Both the position numbers and the translations under genes were made by a program. Below the pieces are notes generated by a model that ran no database searches, was not told where the DNA came from, and saw only the letters and a list, made by a program, of their open reading frames with translations. 9,945 nucleotides of DNA from JAZQQB01 sp045628865 (GTDB lineage Bacteria > Bacillota > Clostridia > Lachnospirales > Lachnospiraceae), in NCBI GenBank assembly GCA_045628865.1, contig JAZQQB010000079.1:1-9945 (forward strand), in the 5' to 3' direction. The stretch's first letter is position 1. Each line of letters begins with the position of its first letter. Below are positions 1 through 5,790 of this stretch, in pieces.

Positions 1-87
1 AACCTGTGTTTTGAAGTTTACATTGTACTCTCTTAATGTGCTTGCTGATGATCTTAACTCAGCTGGTGTTACCATAATCTGTGCCAT
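1..87 (-). CDS. WXG100 family protein, second copy, N-terminal 29 residues (partial)
   Basis: The gene starts with ATG at 85-87 and runs off the left edge of the window. Its visible 87 nucleotides are identical to the 5' end of the complete WXG100 gene at 1530-1829, and the ribosome site (TCCTCC on the plus strand at 94-100) is also shared. It begins MAQIMVTPAELR, the usual N-terminal helix of a small Esx-type protein secreted by a type VII system. The WxG turn and C-terminal secretion signal lie outside the window. It is preceded by its own copy of the promoter and direct repeats, so it is a duplicated transcription unit and not a stray fragment. Whether the rest of the gene is intact cannot be seen. 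Confidence 0.85.
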   Translation of the reverse strand, partial: MAQIMVTPAELRSSASTLREYNVNFKTQV

Positions 88-149
88 AATTTTTTCCTCC
101 GTATTATGTACTATTTATTTTTTTAAGCTTGTTCGCCCTTGATGATTTT

Positions 150-220
150 ATTATATATACTCCACACGATTTGTGTTAAAAATGCGACGAACGGCACATT
201 AACCATGACGAACGACACAT
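150..220 (-). promoter_or_regulatory. Promoter with paired 21-bp-spaced direct repeats (left copy)
   Basis: Read on the minus strand, two near-identical 14-mers, ATGTGTCGTTCGTC (207-220) and ATGTGCCGTTCGTC (186-199), start exactly 21 bp apart. They are followed 30 bp later by a TATAAT -10 box (150-155). No good -35 box lies at the right spacing. The arrangement is the same in the copy at 1899-1969, although the bases between the elements have diverged. Two direct repeats two helical turns apart, just upstream of a weak -35, is the layout of LytTR-type response-regulator sites. The identity of the regulator is inference. Confidence 0.7.
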
Positions 221-317
221 TTTAACAAAAAGTGAATCTTTCGACTATTGTAGCAAAAAAATCCCAATATGGCAATGAAAATTATGTAAATTTTCTTTGA
301 ATGAAACTTTTGTATAA

Positions 318-640
318 TCATTACCACCCGTCTAACGGGTGGTTTTCTCAACGGCTATAAGCCTTTGTTACCGGTCAGCGTCTAAAGGCGCTGGCTTTCA
401 CTTTCTGTTCAAGCTCCTATTGCCTTTGACTCGTCGCAACCCTTAAAAAGGTGCTTGTATTACTGGCTCCCCTTTTAAAAGGGTCTTCATATTCTTTTAC
501 ACTTAATTTATCTAACGCAATATCATGTTTTTATTGTTCTTGAATATATTTCTTTATTGTTGCCTCATTCAATCCCACTGTACTTACTAAATGTCTGGAA
601 TGAGGAAAGAGATAAGTAAAAGGTGGCTGTACAAGTAACA
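318..640 (-). mobile_element. IS200/IS605-type element remnant: transposase C-terminus and right end
   Basis: Minus-strand translation ending at 531 reads STVGLNEATIKKYIQEQ and then a TAA stop. In the same frame past the stop it continues KHDIALDKLSVKEYEDPFK (to about 475). I recognise this as the C-terminal tail of a Y1 (TnpA) transposase in which a GAA-type codon appears to have become TAA. No catalytic HUH or tyrosine region is present, so it is only a fragment. Downstream come several small palindromes (for example GGCTATAAGCC near 353) and a perfect 9-bp stem with a 3-nt loop at 323-343, ACCACCCGT/ACGGGTGGT, typical of the subterminal hairpin at the right end of such elements. Its left end is not recognisable. 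Confidence 0.7.
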
Positions 641-699
641 TTGAAACGATTATAAAGTTTTAAAAATGAAAGATAAAGTTTAAAAATTAGTTACCGTGT

Positions 700-768
700 A
701 AATCACCTTTCCTTTCGTTTTAATAGTATCCTGAACAACTCTATTTTAATGGAAAGGTGATTTTTTTT
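700..768 (+). repeat. 13-bp inverted repeat enclosing 38 bp
   Basis: The arms at 700-712 and 751-763 are perfectly complementary and the right arm runs into eight T residues (761-768). As plus-strand RNA this would resemble a long-loop terminator, but no plus-strand gene precedes it. It could also be a very small inverted-repeat element. No target-site duplication is evident. Confidence 0.45.
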
Positions 769-812
769 ATTACTAATTATTTTCCACCCGCATAGTGGTT
801 TTGTATTTCGCA

Positions 813-844
813 CATCTTCATTTCTCTGCTGAGAAATGAAGATG
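813..844. repeat. Perfect 14-bp hairpin, loop TGCT
   Basis: CATCTTCATTTCTC (813-826) pairs fully with GAGAAATGAAGATG (831-844). There is no T tract on either side, so it is not a standard intrinsic terminator. It sits just beyond the terminator of the WXG100 unit. Confidence 0.55.
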
Positions 845-870
845 CACTCAACAGGCTAAAGCCCATAAAC

Positions 871-897
871 AAAAAGGCGTGTGAAACATCACACGCC
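871..897 (-). terminator. Intrinsic terminator of the WXG100 unit
   Basis: On the minus strand, GGCGTGTG and CACACGCC form a perfect 8-bp GC-rich stem around a 6-nt loop (876-897), followed directly by TTTTTGTTT (875 downward). It lies about 180 nt after the stop codon of the WXG100 gene at 1075-1389, with no other gene between, and so should end that transcript. Confidence 0.75.
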
Positions 898-924
898 ATA
901 AGTTACGAATAAATATATTTACAA

Positions 925-973
925 TTTTACACACTATCTCCATTTCACTTCGTGAAATCCGGAGCAGGCTATT
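925..973 (-). repeat. 49-bp repeat in the WXG100 3' UTR, distal copy
   Basis: It matches 1027-1076 except for one inserted base in the other copy. It contains CTCC-ATTTCAC, loop TTC, GTGAAAT-CC-GGAG (938-964), an 11-bp stem with a 2-nt bulge. Confidence 0.85.
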
Positions 974-1009
974 TCGGCACCCCCTAAAGGGGGGGCAACA
1001 AATAGACTG

Positions 1010-1036
1010 GTGTGTAAAATATCCTATTTTACACAC
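1010..1036. repeat. Perfect 12-bp hairpin in the WXG100 3' UTR
   Basis: GTGTGTAAAATA (1010-1021) pairs perfectly with TATTTTACACAC (1025-1036) around loop TCC. It overlaps the start of the proximal 49-bp repeat. A further C5/G5 hairpin lies at 980-993. Confidence 0.75.
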
Positions 1037-1076
1037 TTATCTCCATTTCACTTCGTGAAATCCGGAGCAGGCTATT
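1027..1076 (-). repeat. 49-bp repeat in the WXG100 3' UTR, proximal copy
   Basis: It starts, in the direction of transcription, at the stop codon of the WXG100 gene (TAA at 1075-1077) and repeats 102-103 bp further on at 925-973. The internal bulged hairpin is at 1041-1067. The exact meeting of repeat and stop codon suggests that the element or its duplication shaped this 3' end. Confidence 0.85.
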
Positions 1077-1389
1077 AGTTTAATACGTCACCAGCTAATG
1101 CTGAAGCAGCTTCCTGGTTAGCAGATTCTGCCTGACGGTATACAGTTGCCATATCCTTAAGGTCATTTACATGTTCCTGGATCATCGCTTTCATTTTAGT
1201 AATATCGTCTTCTAACTGATTGAATTTGTTAATGTAAGCTGTTGAAGCCTCACCCTGCCATTTTGAGCTTAATCCTGTAACCTGTGACATCATTTCTCCT
1301 GTGATGGATGTTACCTGACCCATTGCTGTGCTAAAATCATCTGCTGCGCTTTCAAGTTCTTCTGGTGTTACTAATAAATTTCCCTGCAT
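1075..1389 (-). CDS. WXG100 family type VII secretion target
   Basis: A 104-residue protein of the size and build of Esx proteins: two helices separated by a WxG turn (KWQGEA, W44-x-G46) and a C-terminal YxxxE signal (YRQAE, near residue 83), the general secretion motif of type VII systems. Such proteins leave the cell as helical-hairpin dimers through an EssC/EccC ATPase machine, none of which lies in this window. The ATG start has a GAGGT ribosome site nine bases upstream. A 6-bp hairpin (1402-1417) sits right against that site. It is the second gene of a two-gene unit, 140 bp after the WXG100 gene at 1530-1829, and the two are only distantly similar, so a heterodimer pair is possible. Substrate or toxin function is unknown. 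Confidence 0.93.
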   Translation of the reverse strand: MQGNLLVTPEELESAADDFSTAMGQVTSITGEMMSQVTGLSSKWQGEASTAYINKFNQLEDDITKMKAMIQEHVNDLKDMATVYRQAESANQEAASALAGDVLN

Positions 1390-1529
1390 GTTTATTTACC
1401 TCGTAGCCTTTGCTACGTTCCTTTCTTTTTACTTTTGCTTTAAGTTTGTTTTCGTTTGTTTGCTTAGTGTTTGTTTTATAATTGTTATTGTTTGTAAATT
1501 TCTAATTGTAATCTGTGTTACTAACCAGA
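1390..1529 (-). promoter_or_regulatory. A-rich leader between WXG100 genes with hairpin beside the ribosome site
   Basis: On the minus strand this spacer is A-rich. Near its end is CGTAGC, loop AAAG, GCTACG (1402-1417), immediately followed by GAGGTAAATAAACATG. The hairpin base touches the Shine-Dalgarno. It could be a processing site or could tune translation of the second gene. I see no separate convincing promoter. Confidence 0.45.
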
Positions 1530-1829
1530 TTAGATTGTTCTTGTTGTAGCTGTATTTAAGTTCTTTGCTTCTGCTTGTTCATACTTTGCAGCAATTTCTT
1601 CTAAAGTACCGCAGTACTGCTCGATCAATGTTGCAAATTTATCCAGAAAATTTTTGTCATTCATAAATGCAGTATGAAATGCCTGTTTAGCTTCACCTTC
1701 CCATTTTGAACCTAATGAAGTTTCTGTAGTTTCCAGGTTCTGAACCTGTGTTTTGAAGTTTACATTGTACTCTCTTAATGTGCTTGCTGATGATCTTAAC
1801 TCAGCTGGTGTTACCATAATCTGTGCCAT
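1530..1829 (-). CDS. WXG100 family type VII secretion target
   Basis: A 99-residue Esx-type protein. It has an N-terminal helix (MAQIMVTPAELR), the WxG turn in SKWEGEA near residue 43, and a C-terminal YEQAE matching the YxxxD/E secretion signal. It is the first gene of the unit, with ATG at 1827-1829 and a strong GGAGGA ribosome site seven bases upstream. Its promoter with paired direct repeats lies at 1899-1969. The first 87 coding bases and the ribosome site are repeated without change at 1-118. It is probably secreted together with the protein encoded at 1075-1389. Effector or structural role cannot be told from sequence. Confidence 0.93.
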   Translation of the reverse strand: MAQIMVTPAELRSSASTLREYNVNFKTQVQNLETTETSLGSKWEGEAKQAFHTAFMNDKNFLDKFATLIEQYCGTLEEIAAKYEQAEAKNLNTATTRTI

Positions 1830-1972
1830 AATTTTTTCCTCCGTATTATGTACTATTTATTATTTATTTTTTTAAGCTTGTTCGCTCTTGATGATTTTAT
1901 TATACACACCACAGGACATTTGTATTAAAAATGCGACGAACGACACATAAACCACGACGAACGACACATTTT
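1743..1972 (-). repeat. Duplicated WXG100 promoter-gene segment (right copy, pairs with 1-224)
   Basis: Position 1 of the window aligns with 1743. The coding part and ribosome site are identical, the leader differs by a 7-bp insertion/deletion near 1857-1866, and the promoter carries scattered substitutions while keeping all regulatory elements. Similarity stops at about 224 and 1972, just upstream of the direct repeats, so the duplicated unit includes its own control region. Confidence 0.9.
1899..1969 (-). promoter_or_regulatory. Promoter with paired 21-bp-spaced direct repeats (right copy)
   Basis: On the minus strand two identical 14-mers, ATGTGTCGTTCGTC, occupy 1956-1969 and 1935-1948, exactly 21 bp apart. 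A TATAAT box follows at 1899-1904, 30 bp after the second repeat. The place of the -35 reads TAATAC, far from TTGACA, so an activator is probably needed. The repeats begin only about 20 bp after the stop codon of the upstream YbaK-type gene, with no terminator between, so some read-through is possible. Confidence 0.75.
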
Positions 1973-1987
1973 GATCTATTTTTGCCT

Positions 1988-2542
1988 TTATTCAGCCTTT
2001 TGTCCAATCTTTACCGTCAAGTAATCATGGAAAACAGCAGGCAAAAACACCTCAAACACATCCCTGGTTCTAAGTCGCAGGCTGGAGGTATTGATGCATG
2101 GATGACATCCAAAAAGCTCCTGCTTCAAAATATCCTCATCCACCAAAAGCTGCACCTTCTTCTCATGATCATTCATAAGTCCCAATACACTTACCGAACC
2201 CGGCAATATATCTAAATACGCTTCCATTTTCTCAGCTCTTCCAAAGGACAATCGTGAACTACCGATCTGTTTTGAGACCTCCGCTGTTTTAAACTTCTTA
2301 TCCTCTCTGATCATCAACATATAATACTGAGTTCCTGCCGAGTTCACCAAAAACAAATTTTTGCAGATAACTGCAGGTGCTAAAGCCTTATCAATTTCAA
2401 TGCAGGCCTCCATGGTATTGGCCTCTTCATGATCAATTCTGTCAAAAGCAATTCCCAATTCTTCTAATTTATTATATACTCTGATTTCTTTCTCTAATCT
2501 GCCAGCCTCATTAACTGGTCTTCCGTGCTCTAAAACTAACAT
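1988..2542 (-). CDS. YbaK/ProX-type aminoacyl-tRNA deacylase (prolyl-tRNA editing family)
   Basis: A complete 184-residue protein of the YbaK/EbsC fold. These enzymes hydrolyse mischarged tRNA, classically Ala-tRNA(Pro) for the ProX branch. Supporting motifs are the helix LEELGIAFDRIDHEE (27-40), the conserved lysine in CKNLFL (K61), the SRLSFG stretch (96-101), GSVSVLGL (115-122) and the C-terminal GCHP...NTSSLRL.T.DVFEVFL block (145-167). All key positions look normal. The ATG has a GGA-type ribosome site about eight bases upstream. The start lies inside the decayed end of the xdhC reading frame (32-bp overlap). It is the only intact gene of the block 1988-7437. The exact tRNA substrate cannot be read from sequence. 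Confidence 0.9.
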   Translation of the reverse strand: MLVLEHGRPVNEAGRLEKEIRVYNKLEELGIAFDRIDHEEANTMEACIEIDKALAPAVICKNLFLVNSAGTQYYMLMIREDKKFKTAEVSKQIGSSRLSFGRAEKMEAYLDILPGSVSVLGLMNDHEKKVQLLVDEDILKQELFGCHPCINTSSLRLRTRDVFEVFLPAVFHDYLTVKIGQKAE

Positions 2543-3468
2543 ACTTATTTCCTTTTCTTCTATATATTAGGGTGTCAAAAGTTCCAAAAACGGATTTTAC
2601 GGATTGTTCCGCGCCTTGCGCTCCTACAATACTTCCATTTGGCAAAACAACCATAGAAGCTCCAACACCACAAGGAGAGGATCCCCTTTTCTGAATGATG
2701 GTTGACAAGCAAACCCTTTCATCAGCCTTTAGAATCGTTTCCACTGTATCGATTGGAAGTGAAATCTTTTGCATAGAAGTATTTTTACAGGCAATGATCT
2801 CTGCTACAATAGCGACACCAATTTCAGCAGGTGTCTGAGCACCAATTTTTAATCCAATTGGGCTATGAAGGTTTTCAATAAAATTCTCCTCGACTACGGC
2901 TTCTCTTAAATCATCCTTTACAAATTGAACATGTCGTTTACTACCTATCATACCAACATAAGCATGAGGTTTCTTAGATATTTCAAGAACTGAAGATAAA
3001 TCATAACTGTGTGCACGTGTCACAACTACTAAATAAGTATCCTGATTATTTTCTATACCACGAAGTTCCTCGTCATAATCTCCGTTACAAACAAAATCAG
3101 CACCAGCCTCTAATGCTTTATCTGCAAATTCCGCTCTGTCTTCAATACATGTAACCGTAAAATCTAACAGCTTCGCAAGCTTTATCACGGCCTGGGAAAC
3201 ATGACCGCCACCGCAGACAACCATATTGGGCTTTTTCCCAATTCTACGTACCATACACTGGGTGTCATCTTCTAAGGTAAAATAATCATTTCCATGTTCC
3301 ATATTCTTAGCTATTTCTTTTACCACTTCATCTTCCATGGAAAAATCCCTGGATTCTATTGGTTTTGAACCAGAAAATAATATATTTTTTTCCAAAATCA
3401 GAGCCACTTACAATAGTAACCAATCTATAACCCTGATGATCACACATTTTTTGCAACAAATTTCTCAT
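2511..3468 (-). pseudogene. xdhC: XdhC/CoxI-family molybdenum hydroxylase maturation protein, frameshifted and truncated
   Basis: XdhC proteins bind molybdenum cofactor and help load the terminal sulfur into molybdenum hydroxylases. The original start is probably ATG at 3466-3468, behind AAGGAG: it reads MRNLLQKMCDHQGYRLVTIV in one frame. It then shifts in an A7 run (3385-3391) into the long frame that carries the Rossmann motif VVCGGGHVSQAV, the HSYDLS and MIGSKRH stretches, and LHSPIGLKIGAQTP. A6 would join the frames. The long frame alone can be read from GTG at 3405-3407. Near the C-terminus a CoxI-like RGSSPCGVGASMVV..GSIVG segment begins, but the expected glycine-rich continuation (about TIGGG) is absent and unrelated residues run to the stop. 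So it is broken at both ends. The downstream YbaK gene begins inside this tail. Confidence 0.8.
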
Positions 3469-3510
3469 TAGAAATACGCGCTCCTTTTCATTCTTCTTTG
3501 GTTTTACCTA

Positions 3511-4047
3511 TTAAAAAAGAGTGCTTCGCGTTCTTTCGTTTCCAGGAGAAATACGTCGTTTTAACGTTGCAAGCGACGCATCACCTTGCCAAAACAGATT
3601 CTTGTTAGAATTTATTAAAAACCCACAGATTACCTCTAGCACACTGTCTGCAATGCATCTGGCTTTATCTGAAATGGTAAAACCATTATCATATTCTGAA
3701 TCCCTTGGATCAATATCTGCAATTTTAAACCCACGAGTAACTGGATACTGATCACGGATCAAACCACGAATGATTCCTATAATAGAAGCATGCACCGGAT
3801 ATGTTTCATGGGTGTCAGTTTCGATCAAAACAATCACCTCATCTTTTTTAACATAGTCACCAATTTTCTTTTCATTATGTAAAATGCCGACATATTCTAA
3901 ATGAATCACACGTTCCTTTCCATAGCCTGCAATCACGCCAGGAATACCTGTGTTAGGAATTGCGCATCCGCTTTCGATCACGCGTCCTGAATTATGTCCT
4001 CTTTTTGTTTCTATGACATAATGGACATCAACCTGTGCCTCAAAGCC
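3511..4047 (-). pseudogene. yqeB: YqeB (EF2563-type) selenium-dependent Mo hydroxylase system protein, C-terminal part only
   Basis: The frame opens after a TAG at 4048-4050 and reads GFEAQVDVHYVIETKRGHNS, then IPNTGIPGVIAGYGKERV, GLIRDQYPVTRGFKIADIDPR and FTISDKARCIA. These are hallmarks of the YqeB maturation family linked to selenium-dependent molybdenum hydroxylases. The family is usually about 270 residues; roughly the first third, with its nucleotide-binding start, is missing. No start with a ribosome site is convincing, GTG at 3979-3981 being the first candidate. The upstream edge joins directly into the DUF3343 remnant, so a deletion removed the end of one gene and the start of the other. 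The last 25 or so residues (WQGDASLATLKRR... to STLF) do not look like the family and may come from an intergenic repeat. Confidence 0.8.
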
Positions 4048-4197
4048 CTATCATATTCGTCTTTAGAAATATCCGTTTTTTCAAAAGCTTCTATCTCCAT
4101 TCGAAATACGATCCCACATCCAGCAGAAACACTTTGCGGTGTAGGGATCATTCGACCTGGAATTGCTTTTTCCAATGCCTTTATTTTTTTCTCTCAT
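4011..4197 (-). pseudogene. DUF3343 (putative Se/S carrier-like) protein remnant
   Basis: ATG at 4195-4197 overlaps the desulfurase stop as ATGA, the typical coupled start. MREKN is followed by a frame break at an A7 run. In the other frame comes KALEKAIPGRMIPTPQSVSA, then GCGIVFRMEIEAFE, the recognisable core of DUF3343, a small family with a conserved cysteine that sits between the desulfurase and yqeB in selenium clusters. About 20 N-terminal residues before KALEKA are missing. The frame runs on to TAG at 4011-4013 through sequence that in another frame encodes YqeB, so the natural C-terminus is lost too. A small carrier role is known only by association. Confidence 0.65.
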
Positions 4198-5158
4198 AGT
4201 TGCATCTCCTTTGCCAGCTTATAAAGGATCTTTAAAACAGCATCCACCTCTTCCAATGTATTATAGGAAGCAAACGAAAAACGGACTACACCCTGGTCCA
4301 CTGTACCCAATGACTGATGCATTAAAGGAGCACAATGAGCCCCTGCTCTCACAGCAATCTCGCCCTCTTCCCAAAAAGCATCTGCAACCAGCGCCGAATC
4401 TATGCCAGTCAGATTAAGCGATACAATAGGACATCTGCCTGCTAGATTCTCTGGTCCATACAGAATTACACTTGGTATGTTGCTTGCTCCATACCAAAAA
4501 GTTTTCATCAAAGACAATTCTTTTTCCCGTACCTGTTCGATTCCTTTTTCCAGTAATTCCGGCATAAGATCCGGATGCTTTTTCTCATAGCTTTTAACGC
4601 CACTTCTGCCTACCTTTAATGGTTTAATCAATAGGTCAGGTCTGACATACAATCCGCCTGTCCCTTGTGGTCCACGTAGTGCCTTATGTCCTGTAAACGC
4701 CAGAACATCCACACCCATTTCCTGCACATCCACTGGAATAGAACCCACCGACTGCGCACCATCCAGAATAAATAGGGAATCTGCTTCCTGGGCAATTTTT
4801 TCACTCTGGAAACATCCAAAATATAGCCAGTCAAATTTGACGCATGCGACATAACTATAGCATCAATATGTCCATTCTGACACACTTTTTCCAATTCTTT
4901 ATAATTCGGTACACCCTCTTTATCTGCAGGAATGATTGTCAACTTAACACCCTGTTCCTCTAATCGATACAAAGGCCGGAGTACCGAATTGTGCTCCATG
5001 GCACTACACACCACATGATCTCCCGGTTTCAGTAAACCATTCAAGGCCGTATTTAAACCTTCTGTTGCATTGGATACATGATCCATTGCATAAAGCACTG
5101 CATCCTTCGTTCCCTGGGATTTTTGAATTGTGGTTGCTGCATTATCAAAATAGATCAT
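4194..5158 (-). pseudogene. Class V aminotransferase-fold cysteine desulfurase (EF2568-type), frameshifted with internal deletions
   Basis: The family takes sulfur or selenium from (seleno)cysteine using pyridoxal phosphate. The N-terminal part (4628-5158) has MIYFDNAATT, SNATEGLNTA and MEHNSVLRPL. It shifts frame at an A6 run (4796-4801): one more A would give VSRVKKIAQEADSLFILDGAQSVG and join the C-terminal part, which keeps the PLP lysine in TGHKALRGPQG and the catalytic cysteine in RAGAHCAPL. In addition MDHV runs straight into SNATEGLN (near 5072), where about 45 residues including the usual region before TSNATEG are missing. Near 4550, PELLEKGIEQ lacks the usual roughly 20-residue GT..PGI segment. 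The repaired length is about 320 against about 380 expected. It ends in ATGA overlap with the DUF3343 start. Confidence 0.85.
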
Positions 5159-5790
5159 CAGTTATTAATCACCTTATCTGCTTTTGTCATTTTCTCAACA
5201 ATTACATACATATTGGTCACTGAACCAACCTCAAGCTTTTCCTTTAAGCCATAGAAATCCAAACAAGTTCCGCAGGTTAAGATCTCCACGCCCTGCTTTT
5301 CCATTTCCTTCAGATCCTCTAAGGCTAAAGATCCCTGTGTTGTCAGCTTTGCGCCGCCATTGAAAAATAGAATGGTATCCGGAAGTGTTTCCTGAGTAGA
5401 TAGTGCATAAATAAAGCCCTTCATCAAGGTTGCTCCTAATTTATCATCACCCTTTCCCATAAACTCAGAGGAAATCATAACAACCGTATTTTTCTTTTGT
5501 TCACCACATAGTTCACATTTATTGACAAAAACCTCTGTATCAGCAGCATTTTTTTCCAGAAGACGATCTACCGTAATCGTAACAGCATATTCCTTTTCCT
5601 GACGCTTTTCACTTGATGATGTAAAACCAAGCTGTGTACTCATTTTTTAAAATTCTGAACTGCAATCTCATTATCCACCAAAATCTCTAAAACATCTGGC
5701 TCTGTCATTGCCTGAATCGCTTTCTTTGTCATAACAACTGGAATAGGGCAAGCCTTTCCTAACGCATTTACCTGTATCCTCTTTTTGTAC
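5158..5790 (-). pseudogene. yedF: YedF selenium metabolism protein, split by a frameshift
   Basis: YedF proteins join an N-terminal TusA-like domain to a DsrE-like domain and are found with selenium genes. Here the TusA part (about 5640-5787) reads VNALGKACPIPVVMTKKAIQ with the CPxP motif, and on to DNEIAVQNFKK, then TGA. The DsrE part (5158-5643) starts MSTQLGF and carries VVMISSEFMGKGDD, LMKGFIYAL and EILTCGTCLDFYGL. An A6 run at 5643-5648 separates them; A7 would give NFKKMSTQLGF in a single frame. The C-terminal part could still be made from its own ATG, but the nearest upstream purine stretch is weak as a ribosome site. The N-terminus is fused into the end of selD without a clear start codon. 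Confidence 0.85.

Larger units (their letters stand above)
641..870. other. Non-coding spacer with two long inverted repeats
   Basis: No credible gene. It contains a 13-bp perfect inverted repeat (AAATCACCTTTCC at 700-712 with its complement at 751-763, 38-nt spacer, then a T run on the plus strand) and a perfect 14-bp hairpin at 813-844 with loop TGCT. A short CCAC/GTGG hairpin near 784-800 may be another decayed insertion-sequence end. The function of these is unknown. Confidence 0.6.

Noticed and set aside
186..220. CRISPR-like repeat pair
   Set aside because: Only two repeats with a 7-bp gap, always in the same place relative to a -10 box. It is an operator, not an array.
848..1036. 62-codon minus-strand open frame
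   Set aside because: It covers the terminator and 49-bp repeats in the WXG100 3' UTR, has odd composition and no ribosome site. It is a by-product of the repeats.
1328..1549. 73-codon plus-strand hydrophobic open frame
   Set aside because: It is antisense to the WXG100 gene and the A-rich leader; its phenylalanine-rich residues just reflect the T-rich strand.
1931..2215. 94-codon plus-strand open frame
   Set aside because: It is antisense to the YbaK-type gene and begins inside the regulatory repeats.
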